Of a DNA stretch of 64,000 nt, positions 13,601 to 28,400 are shown piece after piece (position 1 is the stretch's first letter; every line of letters starts with the position of its first letter). Source of the stretch: Cavia porcellus (lineage: Eukaryota > Chordata > Mammalia > Rodentia > Caviidae); the NCBI RefSeq assembly GCF_034190915.1, contig NW_026947489.1:57784001-57848000 (forward strand). The letters are read 5' to 3'. Position numbers and translations under genes: made by a program. Under the pieces are notes generated by a model that saw only the letters and a program-made list of their open reading frames with translations, had not been told where the DNA came from and did not search any database.

Positions 13601-16600
13601 ACATCTTTATATATAATAATAAAGCAAAATCTAAATTGGTGACTGACCTAGCTGTATGGTTAAAACTACTTGCTAAGTTTTTAATATGTTTTGCTGTACA
13701 TTTTTAATAATGTTTTGTGCTTTAACGTTTTTCTTATGCATGGTTATGAGTCATTTATTACCCTGCTGTTGCTATACCTCTGGTCTGGAACTGCTGTATT
13801 TCAATCCAGATGCTGCTCACTATCGGTCTCAGAAGGGACTATCACTACCTCTTCAATGACACACTCGGGGGCCCTCAAAGGACCGATACACCAGTATACA
13901 TCTGACAGCAAGGTATATGCCCTACGAGTATCAGGTGCTGGGAGCCTTCTCTTGTGTCTTTACAAGATATGATAAAAATTATATTCATAGTATCTGCTGA
14001 GTACTGTCTAACATAAAGGTAGGCTTGTAAAAACTCACATTTATTAAAAAACTCAACATAATTAGGTTAAATTTAGGATTCATGCTTACTGCATAGACCA
14101 AGGTTCTCACATAATTTACCTAAGAATCATTCATGATGCTCCCTAAAAAATACAGATATGCAGGCACCATTCCTACATGTTTTGATTTAGTAAGTCTCTA
14201 ATAGAGCTAAGAAATATGCATTTTAAAAAATGAACACACAATTCTACAATCTAAACTGAAGAAACACTTTCTTGTGGTTGATGTTCTTAGGAGTCATAAG
14301 TTCTTTAATTTCATAATTACTAGTACCTCTTATACCCTTCTTTAATGTGTTTTCCCCCTGCTTGGTGTGAAGACTTATAAATTCTCCACCTCCTACCATC
14401 CAGCTGTCACTTTATCTACTTCTATTAACTTTATTTTCTGATACAAAATCAGTTTGGGGAGAATCAGCCATGCTAGGACTTGGAGGACCAACCAAGAAAT
14501 CAAGCCTGGGACCAGAGGTCTGGGCATCTCTTGGGAGGATGACAGGATGCAATTTAGCAAATATGAGGGATTTCCTTCTCTCTTGTCTTTGAAGGCCAAT
14601 ACTGTTTTCACTGTTTTGCTTTGTTTTATTCAATATTCTGTTTTGACTGGTTTTATAGTATTCTGTTTTTGGTTTGATTTTGTTACACCTGATGGAATAG
14701 ACAACTATTGTGAAGATAACAAGATATACTATGGTAGCTACTGTTTTCCTGGTATTCTGCTCTGAAGTTCCGTACCAATTCTGCTGCACTGTCTTGATTT
14801 GTTCTGTCTTGTTTTGCTGGATTTTACAATCTTCAAAATAAAAAAATTTAAAAGCAAAAACAAAACTAAAAATCAGTTTGGGGATATTTTATTTTAGAAA
14901 TGAATTCAGTTGCCTTAGTCACTTAATCTCTTAACAGTAACGATTCTTTTATTTTTGAACCAGGGATTAAATGCACGACCTTGACCTTGTGCTTACCAAG
15001 CAAGTGCTTGAGCCACCGAGCTAAATCCCCAGCCCAACATTTAACAATTCTGAAAAGAAAAGAAAAGAAAAGAAAAGAAAAGAAAAGAAAAGAAAAGAAA
15101 AGAAAAGAAAAGAATGCACTTACATGTCTACTCCTGATTGGAATACTTATATGCACTTACACGTTACTACCTTCTGATGGTGTTTTTTTTTTTTTTGTTT
15201 GTTTGTTTTTTTCCTTTTTATCAGTACTGGGGATCGAACTCACGACTGCCTGCTTGCAAGGCAGGCACTTATGCTGATGAGCTAAATCCCCAGCCCCTTC
15301 GATGGTGTTTTATTGAGCTTACTTTTACTTCATGAAAATTAACTCCTTACATGCGTGTCACACTTAACATTTGATTATATCTGATACCACAACCAATTTC
15401 ACTTTCTATGTTTGGCTAGAATACAGGTCCTCATGTTTCTGTGAGCTCTAGGAGCGGTAATACACACACATGTCTGTACCCACAATGAACGTGCCCACCC
15501 ACCTGCTCATCACCATGGGCGGCATGCCCAGGTTGTTCTGTGCCATCACTTTATTGATGCCTTTAAGGGCCACCATTTTGGCTTTCATGATAGGATCTGT
15601 AATTGCATCAAAATCTGAAGAGAAAACATATTTTAAAGTTACTTATCTCATCATACTTGGCTCATAGTACACTAGTGTATAGGTGGATCACAAATATAAT
15701 TTCCTAACTTACATTTCATTATTCAATAATCATTACATGTACATTATTCTACTACATAAGGGAATTGTGAGATGGAAACAATCTTATCCTACATTTAATC
15801 TCAACAGTTCATAACTGAAGCAGGCTTTAATACTCAGTCTTGAAAAATTAAAATAAAAGGTCTCCCTTCCACTCAAATTTATGCAATGCTAATGGAAATA
15901 GTTTCTTCAGCAATGTAATGGCAGGAATGAGATTCTGTAGTTATTCCCAATACTTAGGAATTTCACTAAATTAGGTTTTTTTGTTTTTGTTTTTGTTTTT
16001 GCAGGAGAGTCCTTTTGAGACAGGGTCTCACTATGCAGTTCAGGCTGTCCTTAAGCTCACTTTGTAGCCCAGGCTGGTTCTGAACTTACAACATTCTTCC
16101 TGCCTCAGCCTCCCAAGTGCTGGCATACAGGTATGTGCCACCATACCTAGCTACCTAGCTCACGCATTAAGTGAAAAGTTACCAAAGTTTTGAGGTATAA
16201 CCTCACAAAGGTACTGAGAAACCACCTTGGCATACAAGTGGGGAAAAAGATCAGTATGATAAAACTGGTAACATATAGAACATAACATTACTTCACTTGA
16301 AAGACAGCATTCCTCACAGGTGCCTTCTGTTAATTCCTATATTCAGAGGCATTGAGGAGTTGTGACTGCATAGCTTTAGTGGTTGCTTTTAAAATATAAG
16401 AGACTTGCATGGAAAAACATGCCAAATATTTGCTATACACAAAAAGACAGCAAGAAGTTTTACTTCAATAAAAATTTTCTTAAATTTATCTTTTCATGAC
16501 TGAAAATAGAAACAAATCATTGCTAAAAGTAAAATGAAGGATCTATATTTCTATTAAATGATAGCAAATAATGGAATTGGATGAATTTTACAGCTTAGTT

Positions 16601-19600
16601 TTGAATCTCCTAATTTACCTAGAAGAAATCTAAAACTCAATGTAAAGTTCCAGGAGGAACAGAAATATCCTATCAGTGCACTATTCCAAAAATATGTTAA
16701 ATAATGAACTGTTACAAGCACATCACATGTCACCATCAGGGTCATAGTACTCTGTTAGAGACCCAGGAAGGGAATTCCTACCAATATTGGGGAAGAATGG
16801 CTCTGATCGCTGACGAATCATGGCTTGCATCTGTCTTTGCTGCTGCTGTTCTTGCCTTTCTTGATCCAAAAGATCTTGTAGCAGCAGTGGCTGCTCTTCC
16901 AAAAGGAGAGGCCGTTCTCTATTCTGATGGCCTAATGTTTGAGGCATCATCAGCTGTTGGGATCCAGATATGGCACTGGAACCAGACTGACTTGTGACAG
17001 GGGCACACTGATTTGTAGGCTTTCCTTTCCCCAAACTGTGGTTAACTGTTGACTGTCCCTGAATGAATCCTGGATTTACCTGCACACCCTGAGAAAAAGT
17101 ATGGTTTACCCTGGAGACTACTGTGACATTAGAATTCATGGCATTGTCCAAAACAGGGCCAGGTGGTGCCATTAAAGCAGAAGGCAAACTCGATACATGG
17201 TTGGATGGTGAGGCTGGCACAGTTGGTGGGGGAGATCCCAAGGACCTGTTGTCTGAACTGTCAGATTTTTCACTGGCAAGTAAGCTTGAGAGGACTGGAG
17301 TTGATCCAGTTATGTCACAAGAGTTCACTATATCTTGAGCAGCCAGTGGAGTGGATCCTTGAATGATACTTGCACTAGAATCATCAGTTTCTCTATTAGC
17401 TCTTTTCTCAAGTAGCTCTGGTTCACAAGGTGGCAAACAAGCCTTTTCCCCATCACTTAGGTCTGTGTGAGCAGAAGCCTGAGTGCAAGGAGGCTCAACA
17501 TGATCTCCAATCTCATCACTTTTCTCATTTTTTTCAGTTTCACATTTGGCTTCTTCTTTAGAATCTGGAGACAGGACTTCTGTTTTTATCTCACTGACAA
17601 TGTTGGATTTTTTCTGTGGCAAATGATTCTCAGACAGAACCACAATTTTGTCTTCTTGCTCTTTTTGGGGGGGTTCAACAGACACACACTGATTATCTAA
17701 CTTATCATCAATTGGAACATTAAGGTCAAGTTCCTCATTAAACATACTTTTCTTGTCTCCCAGGTCAAGCTCTGGATCTGTGTATGCAATGATATCAAAC
17801 TCTCCTGACCTTAAGAGGTCATCTAGGTTAGGATCATTGGTTTCTAAATTATCTAAAGTATCTAACTCATCTCCCTTGCCATCCTCTGTGTCTAAATTTA
17901 AATTTTCAAGATCTTCATCATCCAAATCTTTGACTTCAACCCCCTCAAGGTCTTTAACATCCAGGTCTTTCACAGAAGGGTCATCAGAGTCCAGCTTTTC
18001 TTCCAGACTATCAGAAGCCTGGCTGGTTATCTGTAAATTATCAGGTGCTGCTTCAGCAGACACAGATGTTGACAAAGGAGCCTCAGAAAATCCAGTACCT
18101 AAGGAATGACTCATATGCCTCATGACCACAGAAGATGCATGGAGAGGATGCCCTTGTTCTTGCTGAGATGGTACCTGTTCCAAATTTGGATGCATAGAGA
18201 GCTGACTAGGTAGACCCTGGTGAGGCCGTCTCATGGGTTCTGTGTGTTTTAGGCCCGGGAAGTCTGGCCGGGGAATGAAGTTTCCATGCCTTGGATGAGA
18301 CGGTGCCTCTATAACATTGCCAGGAGTTGTAGGGAAGGGATGCTGTGGCCTTCCATCTGGGGCCCTGTGCCTCAGTTCAATAAATGCTTGGCCCAGTATG
18401 TTATGCTGCTGAACTGGCAGGCTCTGTGGTGGAAAGTGCTGAGGAAGTCCAACTGGATTGTTCATCTGTGAGTTATTTAAAGGTCTAGGCATTTCTACAG
18501 ATACTGATCTTCTCAGGTGTGGAGGAATTCCAGATCCTTGTATTTGCTGAGGAGGTACAAGGAAGCGGTCCTGACCTGACATGGTACCATGACTACTTCC
18601 TGAAAATCCAAATCTAAAAACAAAAAGAGTAAATGGTTAAGTATTATGCTGAGTTTAAAATGAGGATGAGAAACATAAAATGAGTTTTAGACCACAAATA
18701 AAAAAAATATGGTTGCCAAATGTAAGGATTTAGGTAACGTGAGCAAAGAAAGTGCCTGTGGAATAGACTGCCTGGAAGTAGGAACAAAACTACTAGAGTT
18801 TTACAGTAAGGGCCTATTTCTTTTTTTCTGTACTTAGGAACTATGTATGGAGCAGGCTAATCTGGGGAGACTTATATGAAAAAGGGATACTGTAGGTCTC
18901 AATACATGAGAATATGAAGACATGAGTGTGGTATACGGGTATATTACTTGCTTGAAGGCAATGAGTGTTAGAACAGATGAAGGTTAAGTATCACCTATAC
19001 AGATTAAATACACAAGTATATTGCTAGGAAGATGATGGTTTATGTATCTCATTCTCTAATTATGGGCAGCTTACAAAGAAATATGCAATTATACACTAAT
19101 GCTGAAGAAAAAGAGAAAACTAGGGTAAGAATACAAGATACAGGCAATAAGATTAAAACACACACCTTATAAAGAGTATATTTTGAAGAACTTTCTCATT
19201 ATAGGTACGGAAAGTTTGGCTTTGACCTTTGTACTAGCCACCTCATATAGGAAATATGGTCTTAAGACATTACTGCTAACTTTACAATACTGTTATCTTT
19301 ACAATCGCATACTGACAATCTCCTTTCAATTTGGAATGCTTCACAAATACTTTATAAACTTAAAGAGTAGAATTTTGGGAGAAGTCAAGTCTTGTCATCA
19401 CAAGAGGCTCTGTGTGTAGCTACATTTTGGAGAATGAGACGTGACTCACAGGATAAACTACATCATTGTGGTGGCAAGTAATACAGGAAACAATAACAAA
19501 TAGTGTATGTTTACAGTACTTAGAGACAGAAAAAAAATCCATGACCTATCATTAGTAGAAAATAGCATCTCAGGAGGAGAAACAAGTATAAAAAAGTATC

Positions 19601-22404
19601 ATCTCTTTCATTAATAGTAAGTTTATCAGTTGCTTTTTTTTAATCAGCAATTTAATGGGATTTCCTATGTTATCCTATGGGTGTACCACCAGTGGTTTAG
19701 AGCTACCCAGAGATGACGCTGACTCCTGGCAGGAAATGAAAAGGATTACCTAAATCCATGAGGTCTCATCCCCATACCAGCAACATCGGGAGGATAGGGA
19801 CCACGCTGATCTTTGGGGAAAACAGCGTATCTAGGTCCAGGAAGGGGGACCATGGGCGATCGGATGTTCCCAGGATAGGGAGGAGGAGGTCGACTGAAGG
19901 CCTGGCTGATGCTCTCTGGCTGCCAATTCGGAAGGGGCACTGGGTGAGGCACTGCTGGTGTGTCCTGAGGCCCTTTTTCCTGGCGACTAGCAATCTTCTT
20001 CTGCTGCTGTTGCTGGAGAATGATTTCTCTTAGCTTCTGTCGCTACATGGGAAGAAATAAAAGTCACTAATTTCTGACTACCAGTAGCTTTTAAAATCCT
20101 AATGAGTTTATTACATGGTTACCAGTAATGTTTAAACTATCAAAACCTTTCAAAACTTGATAAAATACTTCTTACATTTAACACATTCACAATGACAGTT
20201 GGACTGCAATTCTTATCTCTCGCTTCTGGGCAGCTTTGAAACACTGATGGTACATGCATGACTGTCCTATAGGGCAAAACAGGAAATTTCATCAATCTGG
20301 GCGATGGAAAAGTCATGTATGTACCAACAGTGGTTCACATTAGTAGGAATCTCTTAACTACTTGATAAATTATAAAAATAAATAAAGAAATAAAGAATGG
20401 AAGAATAAAGAATGGAAGAAATAAAGAAGGAAGACCTTCTCTTTGGCATACAATGATAATGAAACTGAAACAATTTCAAGACTAGAATTAGAAAACAATT
20501 AAATCCAACTCAACTGGTATTAATTTTATCAATTTTATTTTTCCTACTCTTTGATTAAATGAACAGCTTCCACAAATAATACACTTAAAAAATATCTAAA
20601 GACAAGCCCTATGTTCACCTGTCTCAGTTTCTCTGTATCTGCTTGAGACATATTCACAGTGTTCTGGGTGTCAGTTCCTCCTGAAGTTGACACAGGCCCA
20701 GGAGCCTGGGCAATGCTGGAGAACTGTGGGCCCTGGGAACTCACAGCCGAGTTTGCAGAGGTGTTGAAACCTTCCTCTGGACCAGCCCCTGCCTGGTCAG
20801 TGATGTCACGAGTAACTTGGCTGCTTCCAAAAGAGTCAGACTGAGATCTTGGAGTCATTGGTGGTTGATCATAGGGATCACGAGCAGCGGATGGGGAGAC
20901 ACGGCTGAATGTGTCTGGAAGGCCAGAGCCAGGTGGCCTTGGTGTCTGAGAGCACATATCAGGTGGCCTCACCAAAGAGCTAGGTAAAGCAGGTGCTCGG
21001 TGTTGTGCTGCCTGCAAGAAAGGGTCCCGGTTTGGCACAAGAGCTGGTCTTGCACCAGATGGCCTGGTAAAACCCTCTGAAGTTCTTGGTCTTGGTGTTG
21101 CTGGTGGTTGAGAATAGGGAGTAGAAATTCCAGGTCTTGGAGTCCCGGGAGGATGAGAATATGGATCAGAGTGCCTTTGATTAGCTGCAGAAGTAACAAA
21201 CATGTCTGTCTGTATAGAAGGCCTGGGGGTTGGTGGCTGTTGACTATATGGATCAACAGTGGTAGGCCGAGGAGTTCCAGGTGGTTGGGAATAAGGGTCC
21301 AGATTGGATCGAGTTGTTCCTGAGGGCTGGGAATAAGAATCTACCACAGGTCGTGGTGTTCCTGGAGGTTGGGAATATGGATCCTGAGGTGCTGATCTTG
21401 AAATGGTTCCAGGTTGAGAAAAAGCCCTTGAAGAATGGGCAAAAGATTCATTCATTGCTGGATGTGGGATGTGGGGAGGCTGACTATACGGATCATTTGA
21501 CTGACTATGAGGAAAATTATCCACAGGTCTTGGTGTCAAAGGAGGCCTTTCGTAAGTGTCAACAGACAATCGCCTTGATGCCTGTGACATGGATCCATAA
21601 GGATCCTGAGAGGATGGTGGAGGGTGCAAGGGAGTCTTAAAAGGTCCAGAGCTACTATCAGCAGGGGCAGACGCCAACAACGGTCGTGCATATGGATCAG
21701 GTATCCGCTGTCTTTGGAAAGTATCTCCCCGAGGAGATGGTTTAGTAAAGTGATCACCAGTTCCAGCTGCTGGAGGACCTTTTGCAGTTTGTTCTGAAAC
21801 CATAGGAGACCGGGGCAAGCCCAAAGGTTTGGGAAACTGATCTGTCACCATAGGCCTAGGCGTGTCTGGAGGTTTTGCATAGGGGTCATTATTTGTCGTG
21901 GAGGAAGAACATAAGTCTCTGCTTGGGGAAGGCCTGTTGGCTGGTGTCTCACTCATCTGAATGGGCCTTGGTACTGATGATAAAGGCACACAGTTTTCCA
22001 CTGGAGCAACAGAATTTCTTCTGCAAAAGCTATGGCCCCCTGGAGGGGGTCTAGGGGTACCAACCATTTTTGCATAGGGATCAATTGGAGATGGAGGTCG
22101 AGAATTAGAAGATCCAGGTGAAAACATCTGTGGAGAATGTGGTTGAGACATCTGAGACTGAGATAGGCCATCCTGAACAGGAACTCGGGATGTGGTAGAA
22201 GGAGGAGGTGGAGCCTGTGGCTTGACAAACACAGCATCTGAAGATGCAGAAGCCGGGGCACTGGGTTGCTGTTTAGAGAACAGGTCTTTATGGAATGTCT
22301 GAGCAGGAGACATATTTCCATTACTAGGCTGAGGTGTTAAGGGACTCTGTACCCCACTACTTGGTGTATCAGAACCAGAGGGCATAAGAAGGTGCTGAGA
22401 ACCA

Positions 22405-22436
<32 letters not shown>

Positions 22437-25400
22437 TTGCTGTTGTTGTTGCTGCTGCTGCTGCTCATTTTTGACCTGTTCTAGCTTCTGTGTAGCTTCA
22501 ATCTTAGCTTGCTGCTTGCTTTTCTGACGCATTTGCTATTAAAATAGGAAAAAAAAAAAAAAAAAACCAATAATATGGTCAAAAAGAAAATAACTATCAT
22601 GGGGGGAGAAGTCAACATAGAATTAATCTGATGTCAACAGCTACCAGATTGTTTCCATATTAGATTATAAATTCTTTTTAAAAAGCAGTCATTATTCATC
22701 ACAGTATGCACAATTTATGCCCAGGGCAATGTATTATTCATAATATTTCAATCAACTTTTCAAACTAATCTATTTTACTAAAAAGGGAAACAAACCTATT
22801 GCAAGTCACTTTTTCATGTTCTATCAAGAATAATTATAAAATGACATAAAATGACCCCTTCTCAAAAAGCAAAAATACAATTTTAAAAGAGAAAATCACT
22901 GAGAAAAAAAGACCTCCTACCTGTCTAAATTTCCATTCTTGTTCATGTTCCGATTCTCTTTGCTTTAATGGATCTTTAAAAAGATCTGAATCAATTCGAG
23001 AGCTGGAATCAGTGCTATCTTGCTGTTGCTGCCTTTTCATGGAATCGTTTGACATCTGAACTTTATTAATACGTAAAGCAGCTCTGTTATCTCTGGCTTT
23101 TTGCTTTAACAAAAAGAGAAAAATTATCAGTATATGAGAATGTGTTTTAGGAATCAAAATTATGCTGAACTCTGTCATACAAGAGCAAGAAAATATCTAG
23201 GTTAAGTAATTGAAAATAGTTGATATATTATTATTTAAAATTTACACTTCCTATAAGCAAGGATCTGGATACTTGTCCATGTTCTTTCAAGCATATGTCC
23301 GATCACTGAGATGCTTCTATCTACAGAGGATATTTCTGGCTATATATCTGAATTTAGCCTACAAGATCCCAGCTGCAGTCTAATTTTTAAATTCTAATTC
23401 TCTAATACATTCTTAGAAGAATTAACATGCTTCTCAATTTAGAGAAAAAGAAAATATTACATCAATCTTCAAGTTAATAAAACTAGACACCTGAAACTTA
23501 GAATTAAAAATCATTGAGAAACACTAAAAATATCCTATCATTACTTTATTAAATCATAACAAAAACAAAATGGCACACAGACACAAATACATATATATAC
23601 ACAAAATATGGTCAAAATATGATGAATGCCCACGATTTTTAAAACTTATTAAAGTAAAAGACACATTGCCAAGAATGACAAGTGAAGAAGAGTATTTTAA
23701 CTATTCTAATGGGAATTAATGGCAATGTGTCTTTTACTGTAATGACTATTTTAAATTTAAACACTCATTGTATATTTTGATCACACCTCATATATGTTCT
23801 CTCTAAACATGCTTTAACCAAAGTAATCATTGAACCAAAAATTAGGTACAACGGAAAGTTAGTGGAAAATAACTAAGTAATTCTCAAAAAAATAATGTTG
23901 ATTTAATGTGATTTACAATGGAAGCCAAGAATTTGATTCCACCTCACAACTTCTTTTTGGGAAAAAAAATAATTCACCACCTGAACTGTGACTCTTACAA
24001 AACTCCCTAATAATTCTCAGCTAGATCATGTTTTAAAAGCCCCTTAAAGGTGTCCAATATGTATCTCTCAAGATTCAGAAAATTCTTTAGTAAACCTTAC
24101 AATAGCAAATTTATTGTGAAAGAAACAGGCATTTTAATTCACTGCCCAAATTTAGTCATTTTTGCTAAAAAGATAAAATAATCTAAAATGAAATTAAATA
24201 CAGCCTTAAAACTGATGTCAACACTCAGTATTCTGGTTTGTTCACTAGCTTATAAAAATGTCACATTCCTTATCAAGATACCACTATATAGTAACGCTAC
24301 GTGTTAGTTGTGCAAATACCAACTAGCATTTTCCACAAATAGAAAATCTATGAAACAGCCTAAGACAATAAAACTAAGGTTTAAACAATGTTTAAAGATT
24401 TCAAACATAGGAGTTTGTTTAAATACCACATATGGTGCTCTTTCCTGAGAGCTTGCTTTTCTCCACAACTTAGCAATTTGCTTCACTCGAGTAGTCCAGT
24501 CTGCAAAAAAATACATATGGTTTTCTTACACATGGTAACAACGGAACAATAAACACAGACCAGCCATGCCAGTTATTCTTGCAAGAAGGTTATTTGCATG
24601 ATGTTGTAGGCTGGCCATCCCTAACACAGAAACCAAACTCTGAAACTTTCCAAAATTCACAACTCTGCATGTCAGCAATCACCATAAGTGGAAAACTCCA
24701 TAGTTGATTTTGCATGAGAGGGCACACAAACAAAGTAGGTACATTTAAAATGGGATGGGAGGGGAAGAGGAAAAAAAAATCCCAAAAAACAAACAAGAGC
24801 TGGGATGTGCTGTGTATGTGTACAAACTCCTCATAATAAATGTAGTGATTATGTATTGTAAACAGTACTAATAAAAACTACATTAATAAAAAATACTGTG
24901 TAAAATTACCTTCAAGCTATGTGTATGAGGTGTAAATGAATTTCATATTTAGATGTGGATCCCATCCCGAAGATATCCTTGAGACAATCTTAATCTGTAT
25001 GTATATGTAAATATTCTAAAAGCTGAAAAATTCCTGGTTCCAAGCGTTTCAGATCAGGCGTCCTCAGACAGTAATAAATTGAGTAATTTACATAGACAAT
25101 ATGTCTGCCATAAAGGAGGCAAACAAAGCATTTTCTGAATGAGGCGTTGTCTTATTAACAACATGGCTTGCATTAACTGTAAAACTTTAGCCAAAAAAAC
25201 TTAAGCCACATATGAAAAATTCCTGTAACTATATGAAATACTACCGCCATACAAGAATTGGTGAATGGTTTACACTTAACAGACGTCCTTCAATTTGACT
25301 TTAAGGAAACAATTATATTAAGTAAACATCTTAACACCAATGTATACAACAAAACACAGAAAGATAATTATTTTAGACTCTTCTACAAGATTCAGTGTCA

Positions 25401-28400
25401 TGACGGTATATAAAGTTTCCAAAAAGCCAGTGAAAATGGAAATCAAGTGACAGATCAACAGATTAACATGGTATTTCATTTGGTACTTGAACAAAGTAAA
25501 GTTACTCAAAAACTTACATATATAAAATTACATATATTTGTACATATTTTTCTATAAGGACAATTTATGCTGACACAAAATGACAACCATATTTGCTCAC
25601 CTGTAAACAATAAACATAAGTGGTATTTTTAAAAAAGGCAGTTGATGAATAGGAATATTGCTTTTAATAGGCACCCCTGCATTAAACCACTGATTATTCT
25701 ATTATTAGGTATGTTAGCATTTAATTTACTTCTCTACATAGTGAATAAAGTAACCAAGGGAGTCATCACAAAAAGGTACCAACAATCAAGGGGCATCGTA
25801 TGCAACCCTCCTTGTAGACACACCTCATATATCTGTAAAGAGCTTCTGTGCTGACAGACGGCTGGAAAACTACAAGTTATATTTTAACAGAATTTTAAAT
25901 CCTGGTTTGTCGGACAACAACTTGAAATAACGCAACCATATCATTTGGAAATATTCAACAAATAACAATTCATTAATACAGAATGTCATCCTCTGGTTAG
26001 AATTTCAAAAACACTACTATTCCATCTCGTGCTGTTTTCACACATGCAGTGGAAACAGTTAGATGTCATAGTGAGAGGGAAACGAGAGAGGACAGAGTCA
26101 GTCTTAGTGCCAGTCCCTTACACCTGAGTCTGATGTAGCTTTACATTGTCAATTAAATGACAAGTTTCTGTTCTAGAAAATCTTCACTTTGCAGAGTCAA
26201 TTAGACCAGATCAAACTGCAGCTTAAAAAAATCATTACACAAGGCCAGCTTGAACTACACAGCAAGACCTCATCTCAAAAAACAAAACAAACAAAACAAA
26301 ACAGGTACTACATCCAAGACTTACCTGGGAACTCGACCTTTAAATTGGGGAAATTAATATTGGTGTAAAGAACAGGCGCTACAGTTGCCATTTCACCCAG
26401 AGCCTCCTCTTTCTCCCATTTCAGAGTGCTCCTCTGGGCATTTGACATTGTATCGTTTTCTCCTTCCACAGAGGGAGCTGATGGTGTCCACGAGCTGTTA
26501 GGGTCATTTGTTATTGGATTAAATGCTGCATTTTTATCCCTGGCAATAAACGAACACTGTCACTTCATAAACAAAAGTAACTTTCTCATACTATGCTCAA
26601 GTATCACTTTCATTAAAATTTACTACAAAGTAGTTATAAGAAATATTTCACAATTCGTAGCAAAAAATTACAAATATGCACCTGTAATTTTAAAAGACTA
26701 AAAACAATAATTAATATAAATTCAGATTTTTAAGTACCTGGCATCAGTATAGTGGGATTGTATAGCTGAAAATGTTCCTAATCCACTTCCAGGAGGCAAA
26801 GAATTATGTGGTAGATGAGGACTGGGTCCAATAAGGCCATTCATGAGTGGCATTCGTGAAAAAACATCTTAAGAGGACAAAGAGTGAATCAGTTTACAGG
26901 TTATTCATGAAGCACAAATAACTGAAACACTTGTAAATAAAAACTTTAAACGTTAAAGAGATTTTTTTTCAGTATTGTACTTTAAAATAATACTTGCAGA
27001 ATGACTTGGTTTATCTATGACTTTGGAATACAACAGCCTAGGGTCTGGATCTTTCTCTGATATTTTTTTTTTTTTGGTGTCAGAGATCGAACTCACAACT
27101 TCCTGTTTGCCAACGGGCTCTCACGCCACTGAGCTAAATCCCCAGCCCTAGGGTCTGAACCTTAACTTGAATTGATTTCCGTGTGATCTTGTAAAATGAA
27201 GGTATTGTTATATCAGCTGAGACAATGTGTGTATTACACTAAGCATACTGCTTGGTATATAGTAAATGTTCATTACATATTAACAACAAGAAGAATGAAC
27301 CGGTTTTTGCTTAATTTTCATTACTGGCAGATCAACCTCTTAAAAGTTTTTTTTAAAATCTCCACTTCTTCATGAGCCTTAAATATCTTATCATTGTCTT
27401 TCTAAATATCTGTTAGGCCAACGGTAAGATCAGTTCATGTTTTCCCACAGCCTCTTCACTGTAATTACCTAGTTGTCTAAACTACTTGGAAATAAACAGT
27501 CCTTGTTAAAGCAGCATTCCAGAAGAAAAAAAAAAATCAAATAGAAACTTTCTGTGCACTTTCAAAGAGCCATGTCTTCCAAGTGTAACGTTTCCCAATG
27601 CATAATCAGATCCTCTGAACGTTATAATGCGAATGGGCATGGCTCCAATGCATGTATGAAGAAAGTGAAGTTAATCACACACACGTTTTCAGGATTTTCT
27701 CCTAAGGACCTCTAACATAGGTCTTATTCTCCTAAACACCAGGCCTGGACACACTAGATTAGGATTTCACAATAACTAACATTACACACAAATATCCTGG
27801 AAGGATTATTGGGTAAGGTTTCTGTTGCACCGTTTTTTGGAGGGTTACTGGGGACTGAACCCAGAGCCACTGCTATAATTGAACTACATACATCCCCCGA
27901 TACTTCTCACCTCCTTTTAAGATAGGATCTTGCTAAGTCACTAACTGGCCACACTAGGCTCACACGTGGAACTCTCTTGCTTCAGTCTCCCAGTATGCTG
28001 GGATTGCAGGAAAGCAATTTCTGCATTTATTCAAAACAGAATGAGGCATCCATTTTCACCTTCAGTGAAAAATGAGTTCCATAAAAGATGCTAAGGTCTT
28101 AGTGAAAACTACTGAGGGCCTTTTTGTGTAACTGAGTAAATCAAAGCTGCTTTATTGGTCAAAAAAAAAAAAAAAAAAACCATGATCTATCACAGAACTA
28201 TCAGTACTACCTATTGTAATTACATTATTATTGGAACTTTTTCCTAGTGACAATACTGTAGCTATTGTTAAGTATTTTACCATATCTCAGCAATGCTCTA
28301 AATGCTTTACATGGATTAACTTTGTATACTCACAATAGTCCAATAAAATAGCTCACCCATTTAAGAAAAAGATCCAGAGATGTTAAAACATCATGTTCAA

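Larger units (their letters stand above)
13140..15502 (-). other. intron ~39
   Basis: It contains a MIR-like remnant (about 13340-13440), two ID-type SINEs (14950-15036 and 15186-15297) and a long AAAAG microsatellite (15052-15114). The 13700-14800 part has short open frames without recognisable homology. Confidence 0.65.
24501..26324 (-). other. intron ~33
   Basis: A probable old DNA-transposon remnant (about 24605-25070) and a partial B1-like SINE (26238-26300). The rest is unique AT-rich sequence. Confidence 0.55.

Noticed and set aside
15052..15114. AAAAG tract as a SINE tail
   Set aside because: It is separated from the neighbouring ID's head by unique bases and lies on the wrong side of it, so it is listed as an independent microsatellite.
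16723..18582. 619-codon frame taken as a stand-alone gene starting at its first ATG
   Set aside because: The frame is open through acceptor tttag at 18614 and joins exon ~37 in phase, so the ATG is internal to KMT2C. The end past 16782 is intron read-through.
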